Positions 43,234 through 51,857 of a stretch of DNA of 64,000 nt are shown in pieces (within the stretch, counting starts at the first letter, position 1; each line of letters starts with the position of its first letter). Under the pieces are notes generated by a model, which was not told the DNA's origin, did no database searches, and was given only the letters and a program-made list of their open reading frames with translations. The DNA is from Pseudacidovorax sp. (lineage in GTDB: Bacteria > Pseudomonadota > Gammaproteobacteria > Burkholderiales > Burkholderiaceae_C): contig NZ_JAGOPN010000016.1 in assembly GCF_017991995.1 (NCBI RefSeq), positions 106,315 to 170,314 of the forward strand, written 5' to 3'. A program made the translations under genes and the position numbers.

Positions 43234-43255
43234 AAGTGGCAATGAGATGCCACTT
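43234..43255. promoter_or_regulatory. Inverted repeat in the 5' leader of the pilin operon
   Basis: AAGTGGCA and TGCCACTT form a perfect 8-bp inverted repeat with a 6-base loop, 46 bases upstream of the pilin ATG. It could be a protein-binding site or, if transcribed, an RNA hairpin in the leader of the pilin mRNA. Confidence 0.55.
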
Positions 43256-43280
43256 CACTTGGGGGCGGAGCTTAGGGGGC

Positions 43281-43303
43281 CTGTCATCCATTTGGTATGA
43301 CAG
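43281..43303. promoter_or_regulatory. Second inverted repeat upstream of the pilin operon
   Basis: CTGTCAT and ATGACAG form a perfect 7-bp inverted repeat with 9 bases between, about 95 bases upstream of the pilin start. Two-turn spacing of the arms fits a dimeric regulator. Confidence 0.5.
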
Positions 43304-43625
43304 AAACCCTTCTTCTTACATGAACCGTGAAATACTTGTCAGTTCTGCACCAATAGTGGGCGTTGCACGTTTTTTGAGTCGTCAATCATCAATCGATTTA
43401 AACGTTTATTTCGACTCGTCGAGTTATTTACAGGTTTTTCTACGAGGGAATTCCCCTGTCAATCAATTCGACCCTGAACATAAGCCCTGAGATGTGGTAG
43501 GTCGCGAGAGCAACGAATTGGCCTCGCCGTTCATCAGGCGCGGCGGCTGCGCTCCGGAACACTGCCGCGGGCGCACTCGCGGGGCGCGTTCTTGCGGACC
43601 GCAGCAGGCCGCGCTGGTGGGCCGG

Positions 43626-44600
43626 CTATTCGAACTTGATCCCGCTGGACCGCAGCGTCTCGCCGAAGGCGTCGTACTGCACCCGGAAGAAGCGGGCGAA
43701 CTGCTCCGGCGACATGCCGTGCCCATCGAAGGCCTGTTCCGCCAGTTGGGCCCGCACGCCCGGCTGGGCCAGCGTGCGCTGGAGCGCCTCGGACAGGCGC
43801 TGCGTGAGCGCGGGCGGCAACCCCGGCGGGCCGAAGAAGCCGGCCCAGGGCGTGATGGTGAGCTTGCCCAGGCCCAGTTCGGTGGCGGTGGGCACCTGGG
43901 GCAGCAGCTCGCTGCGCTTGGGCAGCAGGGTGACCAGCGCGCGGATGCGGCCGTCCTTGACGAAGCCGGGCGCCAGCGTGCCGGTGGTGAACATCATCTG
44001 CACCTGGCCGCCCAGCAGGTCGGTCATGGCCTGCGAGTCGCCCTTGTAGCGGGCGTTGACCACCGGCCGCTTGCCCAGCAGCTGCAGCATGGCCAGCTCC
44101 GAGGCGCTGTTGCTGGAGGCCGAGTTGTAGGGCGCGCCCTTGCCGCTGTCGATCCAGGCCAGCAGCTCGTCCACGCTGCGCACCGGCAGGCTCGCGGGCA
44201 CCACCAGGAACATCGAGAACTGCCCGGCCGAGCTGATGGGCGTGAAGGCCTTGAAGGGGTCGTAGGGCGGCTTGGGCCGCACCGTGGGCGCGGCCACCAT
44301 CGCCGTGTTGGTGCCCATGAGCAGCGTGTAGCCGTCCGGCGCCGCGGCCGAGACGGCCTGTGCGGCGATCACGCCATCGGCACCGGGGCGGTTGTCCACC
44401 ACCACCTGCTGGCCCAGTTCGCGGCCCAGACCCTCCGCGATCACGCGGGTGAGCGAATCGGCCCCGCCGCCCGGCGAGAAGCCGACCAGCAGCCGCAGCG
44501 GGCGGTTGGGATAGCCGTCGGTGGCGGCATGGGTGGTGGCCATGCCCAGGGCGAGCGTGGCCAGCGCGCTGCCTGCGCCCAGCAAGGTTCTGCGTCGCAT
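43626..44600 (-). CDS. Bug/TctC-family periplasmic solute receptor
   Basis: A 324-residue Bug receptor with a signal peptide (MRRRTLLGAGSALATLALGM, cleavage near THAAT) and the family blocks LRLLVGFSPGGGADSLTR, VVVDNRPGADGVIAAQ and LPQVPTATELGL. It is the last gene of the minus-strand aconitase-X/IlvD cluster, separated from the dehydratase gene by 103 bases that hold a 7-bp hairpin (44644-44664). RBS AAAGGAA. Ligand unknown, perhaps the hydroxy or sugar acid used by the cluster. Confidence 0.93.
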   Translation of the reverse strand: MRRRTLLGAGSALATLALGMATTHAATDGYPNRPLRLLVGFSPGGGADSLTRVIAEGLGRELGQQVVVDNRPGADGVIAAQAVSAAAPDGYTLLMGTNTAMVAAPTVRPKPPYDPFKAFTPISSAGQFSMFLVVPASLPVRSVDELLAWIDSGKGAPYNSASSNSASELAMLQLLGKRPVVNARYKGDSQAMTDLLGGQVQMMFTTGTLAPGFVKDGRIRALVTLLPKRSELLPQVPTATELGLGKLTITPWAGFFGPPGLPPALTQRLSEALQRTLAQPGVRAQLAEQAFDGHGMSPEQFARFFRVQYDAFGETLRSSGIKFE

Positions 44601-44643
44601 CGTCGATTCCTTTCGTCGTCAGGAAGGCGCGCACAGGCGCCCC

Positions 44644-44664
44644 GGCTGCCTTCGACCGGCAGCC
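44644..44664. repeat. Intercistronic hairpin between the dehydratase and Bug genes
   Basis: GGCTGCC and GGCAGCC form a perfect 7-bp stem with a TTCGACC loop. There is no T-run on either side, so it is more likely an mRNA-stabilising or processing hairpin than a terminator. Confidence 0.45.
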
Positions 44665-44703
44665 TGAAACAGGGATACAGAGAAGAAGAAAGGGCGCCGG
44701 GCC

Positions 44704-46416
44704 TCAGCCGCCGGGTTCGACGGGCGCCTCGCTGCGCACCATCACCGCGCCCTTCGGCAGCGGGCCCACCATGCGGCGGTACTGTTGCAGCCAGCCGCGG
44801 TCGTGCTGCAGCGGCGGTGCCTGCCAGGTGTCGCGCCGCTGCTGGAGTTCGGCGTCGCTCAAGTCCACGGCCAGCAGCCGCTCGTCCAGGTCGATGGTGA
44901 CGAGGTCGCCGTCGCGCACCAGGCCCAGGGGCCCGCCGAGCGCGGCCTCGGGCGCCACCTCGGCCACGACCAGGCCCTTGCACACCAGGCCCGAAAGATG
45001 CCCGTCGGTCAGCAGCGCCACCTGGTCGCCCAGGCCCGCGCCGTCGATGGCGAAGACCACGCGCGAGGCGCCCCCGCCCATGGCCGGGCCGCCGCGCACG
45101 CCAGCGCCCCGCATCACCACGACCTGGCCCGGCTGGATCCGCCCATCGCGCAGCGCGGCGATGGCCTCGTCACTGCTCCAGAAGCAAAGCGCGGGGCCGG
45201 TGAAGCGCCGCACCTTGCGCTCGCCGATGCCCGCCTTGATGAGGCCCGACTCCGGCGCCAGGTTGCCGCGCAGCAGCACGATGGCGGGATGGGCGCTGAC
45301 CGGCCGGTCGATGGGGCGGATCACCTTGGCGTCGGCCACCTCGGCATGGCGCAGGTTGTCGGCCACCGTGGCGCCGGTGACGGTGGGTGCGCCCAGGTCC
45401 AGCAGCGGCGCCAGCTGCTTCATCAGCGCCCGGCATCCGCCGGCGGCCTCGAAGGCTTCGATGGTCTGGTCGCCCACTGGCCGCACGCCGGCCAGCACCG
45501 GCGTCTTCGGTCCCAGCTGGTCGAACAGGCCATAGACGTCCACGCCGCAGTCGCCCTCGGTGGCCACCGCCTGCAGATGCTTGGCGCAGTTGAGCGAGCC
45601 ACCGACCGCCAGCACGGCGCGCACCGCGTTGGCGAAGGCGCCGGGCACCAGGATGTCGCGGGGCTTGAGGTCGTCCCACACCATGTGCACGATGCGGGTG
45701 CCGGCGGCGCGCACGTCCGCCATCATCTTGTCGCCCAGCGCCGCCACCGGGGCGCTGCCGGGCAGGGCCATGCCCAGCGCCTCGCAGACGATGTGCATGG
45801 AGTTGGCCGTGCCCATGCCCGAGCACACGCCAGGCCCGCGGATGGCCTCGCGGCTCATGCCCACCAGGTCGTCGACGGGCAGGTTGCCGGTCACGGCGTG
45901 CATGGCGCCGATGAACACGTCCTCGATGTCGACGTGCTTGCCTTGCCACTCGCCGCTCGGCTGGTAGCCGCAGGGCACCATCAGCGTCGGGATGTTCAGC
46001 CGCGCGGCGGCCATCAGCTGGCCGGGGACCGTCTTGTCGCAGGAGGTGAGGCAGACCATGCCGTCGAGCTGGGCGCCTTCGACGGCCACCTCGATGTCGT
46101 TGGTCACCAGGTCGCGCGCCGCCAGCATGTAGGCGCCGCGGGCACCGGCGCCGGTGATGAAGTCGCTGGGCGCCGCAGTGCGGATCTCGAAGGGCACGCC
46201 ACCGGCCGCGCGGATCGCGTCCTTCAGCACCTCGGCCACGCGGTCCAGGTGGCTGAAGCAGGCCGCCAGCTCGGAGGAGCTGTTGACCACCGCGATCTTG
46301 GGCTTCTCGCAGTCGGCCTCGGGAATGCCCAGGGCGCGCCAGTGCGCATTGCGCACCGACCAGAGGTAGGAGCCGCGCGGGAAGTTGCTGCGCAGCGTGC
46401 GTCGTCGTTCGGTCAT
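44704..46416 (-). CDS. IlvD/Edd-family dehydratase
   Basis: A 570-residue dehydratase, different from the one at 6053. Cluster cysteines are visible in CLTSCDKTVPGQ and GVCSGMGTANSM; the usual first Cys in the N-terminal HLDR region is replaced, since the block reads SSSELAACFSHLDRVAE with Cys a few residues earlier. It most resembles sugar-acid or hydroxy-acid dehydratases. ATG 46416 overlaps the stop of the aconitase-X small-subunit gene, so two dehydratases of different families are co-translated. Substrate unknown. Confidence 0.92.
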   Translation of the reverse strand: MTERRRTLRSNFPRGSYLWSVRNAHWRALGIPEADCEKPKIAVVNSSSELAACFSHLDRVAEVLKDAIRAAGGVPFEIRTAAPSDFITGAGARGAYMLAARDLVTNDIEVAVEGAQLDGMVCLTSCDKTVPGQLMAAARLNIPTLMVPCGYQPSGEWQGKHVDIEDVFIGAMHAVTGNLPVDDLVGMSREAIRGPGVCSGMGTANSMHIVCEALGMALPGSAPVAALGDKMMADVRAAGTRIVHMVWDDLKPRDILVPGAFANAVRAVLAVGGSLNCAKHLQAVATEGDCGVDVYGLFDQLGPKTPVLAGVRPVGDQTIEAFEAAGGCRALMKQLAPLLDLGAPTVTGATVADNLRHAEVADAKVIRPIDRPVSAHPAIVLLRGNLAPESGLIKAGIGERKVRRFTGPALCFWSSDEAIAALRDGRIQPGQVVVMRGAGVRGGPAMGGGASRVVFAIDGAGLGDQVALLTDGHLSGLVCKGLVVAEVAPEAALGGPLGLVRDGDLVTIDLDERLLAVDLSDAELQQRRDTWQAPPLQHDRGWLQQYRRMVGPLPKGAVMVRSEAPVEPGG

Positions 46417-46916
46417 GCCGGGTTGTCTCCATCGTGGGCGGCGCGGGGCCGCTTGAACACTTCCACCGTGCCGCGGTCGGCATCGACGCGGACGCGGTCG
46501 CCCGTCTCGATGCAGGCCAGCGGATCGCGGTCGAAGTCGGTGAGTGCGGGCGCGTGGGTGACCACCGCGCCGAGGGCCATCTTGGTGGTCATCTCGTTGA
46601 ACAGGAAGGCGGCGGGTGCCGCCTTGAGCAGCCGCGCCGTGTGGAACATGGCCGACCAGCCCGAGGAGCCCTTGGCGCCCGGGAACACCAGCACCTTGCC
46701 CGCGAAGCTCTGGCCGCGCAGCGCATGGCCGATCTCGATGACGGTGCCGGTGCGCGGATCGATGCCGCCCCAGCCGGAGATGCGCTCGTGCGTGACCAGC
46801 GCCTCGGCCTCGACCACGCCACCGACCACCTTGCGGCCGTGCAGCACGAAGTCGGGCGCCGGGTCCGCCTTAGCGCCGTGGGCCGGAGCGTCGGACAGAT
46901 CAGGACGGGCGCTCAT
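46413..46916 (-). CDS. Aconitase X small (swivelling, DUF126-type) subunit
   Basis: A 167-residue protein matching the aconitase-X swivel subunit: FVLHGRKVVGGVVEAEALVT, ISGWGGIDPRTGTVIEIGH, and GKVLVFPGAKGSSGWSAMFH with the GSSG-type active-site loop. In bacteria, two-gene AcnX enzymes dehydrate cis-3-hydroxy-L-proline or related hydroxy acids. ATGA overlaps link it to the large subunit before it and the IlvD dehydratase after it. Confidence 0.92.
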   Translation of the reverse strand: MSARPDLSDAPAHGAKADPAPDFVLHGRKVVGGVVEAEALVTHERISGWGGIDPRTGTVIEIGHALRGQSFAGKVLVFPGAKGSSGWSAMFHTARLLKAAPAAFLFNEMTTKMALGAVVTHAPALTDFDRDPLACIETGDRVRVDADRGTVEVFKRPRAAHDGDNPA

Positions 46917-48205
46917 TGCAGACCGCCTTGCCAGCGGCCGGTGCAGGCGGCCTCGATGCACTCGGCTGTGCTGCCGAACCACGCCTGCACGCCCAGGATG
47001 GCCGGCAGGTAGTGCGCCTGCTTGGCCGAGTCCAGCGCCACGGCGCGGGTGCCCGGCGGCACGGCGCGGCTCATGGCCGAGCAGCTGTCGGTCATCAGCA
47101 CGCCGCCCGCCTCTTCGATGATGCGGGTGTGGCCGCTGCGGTCGGCCAGCGCCTTGATGGCGCGCGGCGTGAAGATCCACAGCTGCACATCGGGATGCAG
47201 GCGCCGGCCTTCCAGCAGCTGCGCCGCTTCCCAGATCTGCTCGATGGTGTAGTGCGGGCAGCCCAGCATCACGTACTGGATCTCGGCCTCGCGCGCGGTG
47301 GTGTTGAGCCGCTCGTAGGCGGCGCGGCGCTCGGCCGGGCCGTAGCGCAGGACCTCGATGGGCTTCCTGCCGCCCAGGGCGTGGTCCAGCGTCGGCGCTT
47401 CGGGCGTGATGCCCACCAGGTGGAACATCTCCACGCCACCGGAAGAAGCCGCCGCCGCGCCGAAGTGCTTGAGCCGCGGCAGGTTGGGCGCACGGCCGAA
47501 GCCCTCGCGCCGGTGCACCACGGGCACGCCGCTTTGCACCTGCTCGCCGATGAAGTAGCCGAGCAGGCCCCAGTCCTGCACCGATTCGACCTCCACGTCC
47601 AGCTCGACGAGATGGGTGGCATGGCGGTTCTCGTCGCGGTGGTAGCCCCAGTCGGGGATGCGCGCGGTGAGCATGGCCGCGCCGCAGCTCTCGCGGCCTT
47701 CGGTGTTGGTGCGCGCGCCCAGCACCGAGTTGCAGTACACGACCGCCGACGATTCCATCCATGCGCAGTGCTCGCCGCGGGTGGGCACGTTGCCCACCTG
47801 GTAGGGCGTGCAGGTGTTCATGATCTGCGCGCCCAGGTCGGCGGCGTGGCGCTCGCTGCGCTCGTAGAACTGCAGGGTCTGGGTGTCGATGCCCATGCGC
47901 TCGGGCTGGCCGGGGTCGAAGCCCAGCTGCAGGTGGCTGGTGAAGACCTTGAACTTCGGGATCGGCACCACCTCCTGGCTGTCCAGGCTGAATTCGGAGA
48001 ACACCGCGTCCATGCCGCCGCGGGTCTGCGCGAAATCGCGCTGGAAGGGCGTGGTGGAGGTGATGGTGGCGCAGACGTTGCGCGTCTCCACCAGGCGCTC
48101 GGCGCCCAACGCTTCGCCGTAGCGCACGAGCAGGTCCATGGCCTTCTGCACGGCCGGGCCGTCGCGGCCGTCGTACATGGCCTTCTCTTCGTCGCTCAGG
48201 TGCAT
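46913..48205 (-). CDS. Aconitase X catalytic (DUF521-type) large subunit
   Basis: A 430-residue aconitase-X catalytic subunit. The family start MHLSDEEKAMYDGRDGPAVQ, the Cys-containing blocks IMNTCTPYQVGNVPTRGEHC and YCNSVLGARTNTEG, and the late LMTDSCSA (iron-sulfur ligands are expected among these Cys) are present. With the 167-residue small subunit it forms a complete two-gene enzyme. The context (IlvD dehydratase, FAD oxidoreductase, IclR regulator, three Bug receptors) suggests catabolism of a hydroxy acid; 3-hydroxyproline use is possible, but no proline racemase or imine reductase is nearby. Confidence 0.92.
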   Translation of the reverse strand: MHLSDEEKAMYDGRDGPAVQKAMDLLVRYGEALGAERLVETRNVCATITSTTPFQRDFAQTRGGMDAVFSEFSLDSQEVVPIPKFKVFTSHLQLGFDPGQPERMGIDTQTLQFYERSERHAADLGAQIMNTCTPYQVGNVPTRGEHCAWMESSAVVYCNSVLGARTNTEGRESCGAAMLTARIPDWGYHRDENRHATHLVELDVEVESVQDWGLLGYFIGEQVQSGVPVVHRREGFGRAPNLPRLKHFGAAAASSGGVEMFHLVGITPEAPTLDHALGGRKPIEVLRYGPAERRAAYERLNTTAREAEIQYVMLGCPHYTIEQIWEAAQLLEGRRLHPDVQLWIFTPRAIKALADRSGHTRIIEEAGGVLMTDSCSAMSRAVPPGTRAVALDSAKQAHYLPAILGVQAWFGSTAECIEAACTGRWQGGLQ

Positions 48206-48265
48206 GGGGCGGGTCCTTGTCTCTGTCTTTTTTTCTGGATGGGGTCGTGGAGTGCGCGGCGCGCC

Positions 48266-49162
48266 TCAGGGCGGCGGTGCGGCCGTGGCTTCCAGCGGCA
48301 GGCGCCCGCCGATCTCCCCGGCGATCTGTCGGGCCAGCTCGCGCAGGCGCGGGCCGACCTCTTCGCGCAGCCGCTCCTCGGTGAAGACGAAGGCGGCACC
48401 GCCCGCGTTGAGGGCCATCACCTCCTCGCCGGGGCCGATGAGCGGCACCGAGACGGAATTGATCTCGCGGTGGAACTCGCCCAGCGACAGCGTCCAGCCG
48501 GTGCGCGAGGCCTGCGCCAGGGCCCGCTGCAGCGGCTGGGCGATGGCGTCCCACTCCGGTCCGCGCAGCAGCCGCATGGAGTCGATGAGCTGCTCGCGCG
48601 CGGCGGGCGTCAGTGCCGCCAGGTAGGCACGGCCCAACGCCGAGTTGGGCAGCGGCGCACGCGAGCCCACGTCCAGGCGCGGCGAGAGCATGGACGAGCG
48701 CGGCCGGCAGGCCTCGATCAGCACCATCTCCATGCCGTCGCGCACGGCCAGGTACACCGAGGGCCCGCCCTCTTCCGCCAGCGCCTGCATGTGCGGCCGG
48801 GCCACGGCGCGCACGTCCAGGCTGCCGAGGAAGACGCGCGCCAGCGACACCACGCCCGGGCCCAGCATGAAGCGGTCGGCCACGGCAGCTGGCTTGAGCA
48901 TGCCGTTGGCCAGCAGCGTGGCCACGAGCCGGTTGACGGTTGGCCGGGGAATGCCGGTCATGCGCGCCATCTCGGCATGGCCCAGCACGGGCCGGTCTTC
49001 GCTGAAGCAGCGCAGCAGCGACAGGCCGCGCTCCAGCGCACTGACGGTGTCACCGCGTTCGGCGCGCAGGTCGGAGGAATCGGGCACGGCGGCCTTGTCG
49101 GAGGGCGTCATGGGCAGGGATGCGGATGCGGCTGAGGAAGACCGGGCACTGTAGATCGTCAT
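48266..49162 (-). CDS. IclR-family transcriptional regulator
   Basis: A 298-residue IclR regulator: N-terminal winged helix (SALERGLSLLRCFSEDRPVL, then MARMTGIPRPTVNRLVATLL) and C-terminal effector domain (SVYLAVRDGMEMVLIEACR, SAVGRAYLAAL-like NSALGRAYLAALTPAA). ATG 49162 is used; an ATG at 49111 would remove 17 low-complexity residues. Neither has a strong RBS. It lies inside the minus-strand cluster, 19 bases after the FAD-oxidoreductase gene. A 15-bp IclR-type palindrome in the divergent promoter upstream of that operon (50667-50681) is its likely target. Confidence 0.92.
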   Translation of the reverse strand: MTIYSARSSSAASASLPMTPSDKAAVPDSSDLRAERGDTVSALERGLSLLRCFSEDRPVLGHAEMARMTGIPRPTVNRLVATLLANGMLKPAAVADRFMLGPGVVSLARVFLGSLDVRAVARPHMQALAEEGGPSVYLAVRDGMEMVLIEACRPRSSMLSPRLDVGSRAPLPNSALGRAYLAALTPAAREQLIDSMRLLRGPEWDAIAQPLQRALAQASRTGWTLSLGEFHREINSVSVPLIGPGEEVMALNAGGAAFVFTEERLREEVGPRLRELARQIAGEIGGRLPLEATAAPPP

Positions 49163-49181
49163 GCGCGCGCCACGCCGGTGT

Positions 49182-50636
49182 TCAGGCCGTGGTGGCGGTC
49201 TCGCCAGCCGGGGCCGCCGCACGGGCGGGCGCCCCAGGCCGCAGGTAGACGCCCTGCGCGATCAGGGCCGACTGCAGGGCGCCGATGTCCACGTCGCGCG
49301 GCGCGATGCCGCCGCGCGAGGCCAGCGCCGCCGCCACGCCCGCAGCCTGGCCGGTGATCCAGCACTGAGGGATCTCGCGCATGAAGCCGTGCGAGTTGCG
49401 GTCGCAGGAGATGTGGCGCCCGCAGGCCAGCAGCCCGTCCAGCGACTGCGGCACCAGCGCGCCATAGGGAATGGAGATGTTGGGGAACTTGGGCGACACC
49501 GCGGGCGAGACGCCGATCTCGTCCGCCAGCGGCACGCCGTCCGGCCACTGGCTGCGCAGCACCGCGCCCGTGCCCACCAGCCGGCGCGCATGGCGCACGC
49601 CGATCTGCGGCGCGCTCAGCATCAGGAAGGCGTTCTCGAAGCCGGGCGCATGGGCGCGGAAGAAGTCCAGGTGCGCGGCCATGGCGCGGTGCGAGCGCAC
49701 CTCCACGGCGGTCAGGTCGTCCACGTCCAGCGCCGAGTAGCCGGTCTGCCGCGGGCCCATGAAGAGCGCGATGTCGTCGCGCCAGGAGACGAAGGGCCGC
49801 TCGAACAGGCCGATGGCCTCGCGCCCCTGCGCCATGAACTGCGAGAAGGCCTCGGGCTGGCCGGCCTTGAAGTCGATCCAGCGCTTCATGTCCACGCCGC
49901 CGAAAAGCCAGGAGGTGTTCATGCAGTGGTGCACGTCGGCCTCTTCGATGTCGTTGACGAAGGCGGCACCGGCGCGGGCAAAGAGGTCGCCGTCGCCGGT
50001 GGCGTCCACCACCACGTCGGCCATGATGGCCATGCGGCCTTCCTTGCTCTCGAAGACCACGCCGCGCACCTTGCCGTCCTGCACGATGGGCACGGCCGCC
50101 CAGGAGTGGTAGATGAGCTTGACCTGGCGTTCGAGCACGATCTCCTGGCTCAGCAGCTTGAGCCGCTCCGGGTCCACCGTTGGCGACCAGGTCACCACGC
50201 CGTGATAGGCCGCCGTGCGCTGCGACCAGTGGGCTGCCTTGGCCGGGTCCTGCGAGCCCCAGTCCTCGCGCGCCGGCCCGGCAACGGCATCGGCCGGCAG
50301 GCGGTCGAACAGCTCCTCGGCGAAGCCGCGGATCACCGGCTGGCCTTCCCAGTCGGTCATGCGGTCGATCCAGATCACCAGCCCACCGGTCGACAGGCCG
50401 CCCAGGTGGTTGTAGCGCTCCAGCAGGGCCACGTCGGCACCGGCCCGCGCTGCCGCTGCGGCCGCCGCGGTGCCCGACGGGCCGCCGCCCACCACCAGCA
50501 CGCCGCAGCGGTGGTAGATGGGCACCCGGCGGCCGGGCTCGTCCCAGAAGCCATGGTCGGGCCGAACCACGCGGGCATCGCGGTCGAAGATGTCGGAAGT
50601 GAGGATGCGCTCGTCGGAGCGGACGATGGTTTTCAT
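49182..50636 (-). CDS. FAD-dependent oxidoreductase
   Basis: A 484-residue flavoprotein of the FAD_oxidored type. The dinucleotide motif GVLVVGGGPSGTAAAAAAAR is near residue 45, followed by a typical second block (HLGGLSTGGLVIW) and a C-terminal FAD-contact region (LLACGRHISCDRNSHGFMRE, QAAGVAAALA). It is the first gene of the operon that continues to IclR, aconitase X, IlvD and Bug. It probably oxidises the substrate or an intermediate of that pathway; no Tat or Sec signal is seen, so it is cytoplasmic. Confidence 0.9.
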   Translation of the reverse strand: MKTIVRSDERILTSDIFDRDARVVRPDHGFWDEPGRRVPIYHRCGVLVVGGGPSGTAAAAAAARAGADVALLERYNHLGGLSTGGLVIWIDRMTDWEGQPVIRGFAEELFDRLPADAVAGPAREDWGSQDPAKAAHWSQRTAAYHGVVTWSPTVDPERLKLLSQEIVLERQVKLIYHSWAAVPIVQDGKVRGVVFESKEGRMAIMADVVVDATGDGDLFARAGAAFVNDIEEADVHHCMNTSWLFGGVDMKRWIDFKAGQPEAFSQFMAQGREAIGLFERPFVSWRDDIALFMGPRQTGYSALDVDDLTAVEVRSHRAMAAHLDFFRAHAPGFENAFLMLSAPQIGVRHARRLVGTGAVLRSQWPDGVPLADEIGVSPAVSPKFPNISIPYGALVPQSLDGLLACGRHISCDRNSHGFMREIPQCWITGQAAGVAAALASRGGIAPRDVDIGALQSALIAQGVYLRPGAPARAAAPAGETATTA

Positions 50637-50666
50637 GGCGGCGTCGGTCAAAGTGGTTTCATTTTT

Positions 50667-50681
50667 TGGACATGAGGTCCA
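50667..50681. promoter_or_regulatory. IclR-type operator
   Basis: TGGACATGAGGTCCA is an inverted repeat with perfect 5-bp arms. It agrees with the classical IclR box TGGAAATNATTTCCA at most positions. It lies in the 142-base divergent region between the FAD-oxidoreductase operon, which includes an iclR gene, and the two tandem Bug genes. Confidence 0.72.
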
Positions 50682-50778
50682 TAAAGTCAATCAAATGACG
50701 CCGAATCTAGGGTTAACACGGTCATGAATTGCTGCTTACCGGAAAGATAGTCTGTGCAAAACGGAACTCGGAGACTTC

Positions 50779-51810
50779 ATGCGACCTGGCCCCTTCCTTC
50801 CTCGTGCCGTGTGTCGGCGCACGCTGGCCCGCCTGCTGGCGCTCGCGGTCGCCGCGCCCGCCCTGGCCTGCCTGGCACCCGCCGCACTGGCCGCCGGCGC
50901 CGCCTTCCCGGTCGACGGCAAGCCCATCCGCATCGTTGTTGGCTTCACTGCCGGCGGTGGCACCGACGCGCAGGCGCGCATCGTGGCCAGGCACCTGGGC
51001 GAGGTGCTCGGCACGGCGGTGTTGGTGGACAACCGCCCCGGCGCCAGCACCATGCTGGCCGCCAGCGAGGTGGCGCGCGCCCTGCCCGACGGGCACACGC
51101 TGCTGTATGCGCCCTCCTCCACCATGGCGCAGAACCCCCACACCTTCGCCAAGGTGCCCTACGACCCGTTCAAGGACTTCACGCCCATCTCGCTGGGCGG
51201 GCGCGGTCCGCTGGTGCTGTCGATCAGCAGCGGCGTGCCGGCGGCCAACGTGGCCGAGCTGGTCGCCTATGTGAAGGCGCGGCCGGGCCAGACGAGCTAC
51301 GCCTCCTTCGGCGCGGGTACCTCCTCGCACATCTACGGCGAGGCCTTCGTGCGCAAGGCGGGCATCGACTCGGTGCATGTGCCCTACAAGGGTGGATCCG
51401 ATGCCGCCAAGGACCTGATGGCGGGACGCGTGCCCTTCATGTTCGACTCGGCCTCGTCGGCCGTCATCGCGGCCAGCAGCGGCAAGGTGCGCATCCTGGC
51501 GGTGGCGGCCGAGCAGCGCATCCCGGCCCTGCCGGATGTGCCCACGCTGTCGGAGCAGGGCTTCACCGGGCTGGACCTGCCGAGCTGGCTGGGCTTCTAC
51601 GGCCCGGCGGGCATGGCGGCGCCCACCGTGCAGCGACTCAATGCCGCGTTGGCGCAGGTGCTGGCGCTGCCCGAGGTGCGCAAGTTCTACCGCGACGGCG
51701 GGTACGAGGCCGGCGCCAACAGCCCCGATGCCTTTGCGCAGCTGACCCGTCGCACCTACGAGCAATGGGGCGCGATGGTGCGCCAGGTCGGCCTGCAGGC
51801 GGCCCAGTGA
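50779..51810 (+). CDS. Bug/TctC-family periplasmic solute receptor (first of a tandem pair)
   Basis: A 343-residue Bug receptor with a long Sec signal (cleavage near ALAAGA) and family blocks IRIVVGFTAGGGTDAQARIV, LVDNRPGASTMLAASEV and LPDVPTLSEQGFTGLDL. It is followed after 47 bases by a close paralogue. Both share long blocks such as YDPFKD-TPISLG and SYASFGAGTSSHIYGEAF. Divergent from the FAD-oxidoreductase/aconitase-X operon; the IclR-type operator between them suggests shared control. RBS CGGAGA. Confidence 0.93.
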   Translation: MRPGPFLPRAVCRRTLARLLALAVAAPALACLAPAALAAGAAFPVDGKPIRIVVGFTAGGGTDAQARIVARHLGEVLGTAVLVDNRPGASTMLAASEVARALPDGHTLLYAPSSTMAQNPHTFAKVPYDPFKDFTPISLGGRGPLVLSISSGVPAANVAELVAYVKARPGQTSYASFGAGTSSHIYGEAFVRKAGIDSVHVPYKGGSDAAKDLMAGRVPFMFDSASSAVIAASSGKVRILAVAAEQRIPALPDVPTLSEQGFTGLDLPSWLGFYGPAGMAAPTVQRLNAALAQVLALPEVRKFYRDGGYEAGANSPDAFAQLTRRTYEQWGAMVRQVGLQAAQ

Positions 51811-51857
51811 GCCCGCGCATGCCCCTGTACGCCCGACGCGATCTCCGAGGACCTTCC

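Larger units (their letters stand above)
43189..43625. other. Gene-free, AT-rich control region upstream of the pilus operon
   Basis: This stretch has no convincing gene. From about 43290 to 43480 it is clearly richer in A+T than the rest of the window. It contains at least five inverted repeats: AAGTGGCA-N6-TGCCACTT (43234-43255), CTGTCAT-N9-ATGACAG (43281-43303), AAACGTTT (43400-43407), ACTCG-T-CGAGT (43414-43424) and GGGAATTCCC (43446-43455). The promoter of the pilus operon must lie here, but I cannot name a convincing -35/-10 or -24/-12 pair. The part from 43480 to 43625 shows nothing notable. Confidence 0.75.

Noticed and set aside
43238..43253. Possible sigma-54 promoter (TGGCA-N-TTGC on the minus strand) before the pilin gene
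   Set aside because: The distance between GG and GC is one base short of the strict -24/-12 spacing, and the sequence is fully explained by the 8-bp inverted repeat.
44644..44664. Hairpin as a rho-independent terminator
   Set aside because: No T-run follows on either strand, and the genes on both sides belong to one operon direction.
46413..48205. Aconitase X pair as 3-isopropylmalate dehydratase LeuC/LeuD
   Set aside because: The sequence blocks are those of the DUF521/DUF126 pair, not the LeuC/LeuD signatures, and no leucine genes are nearby.
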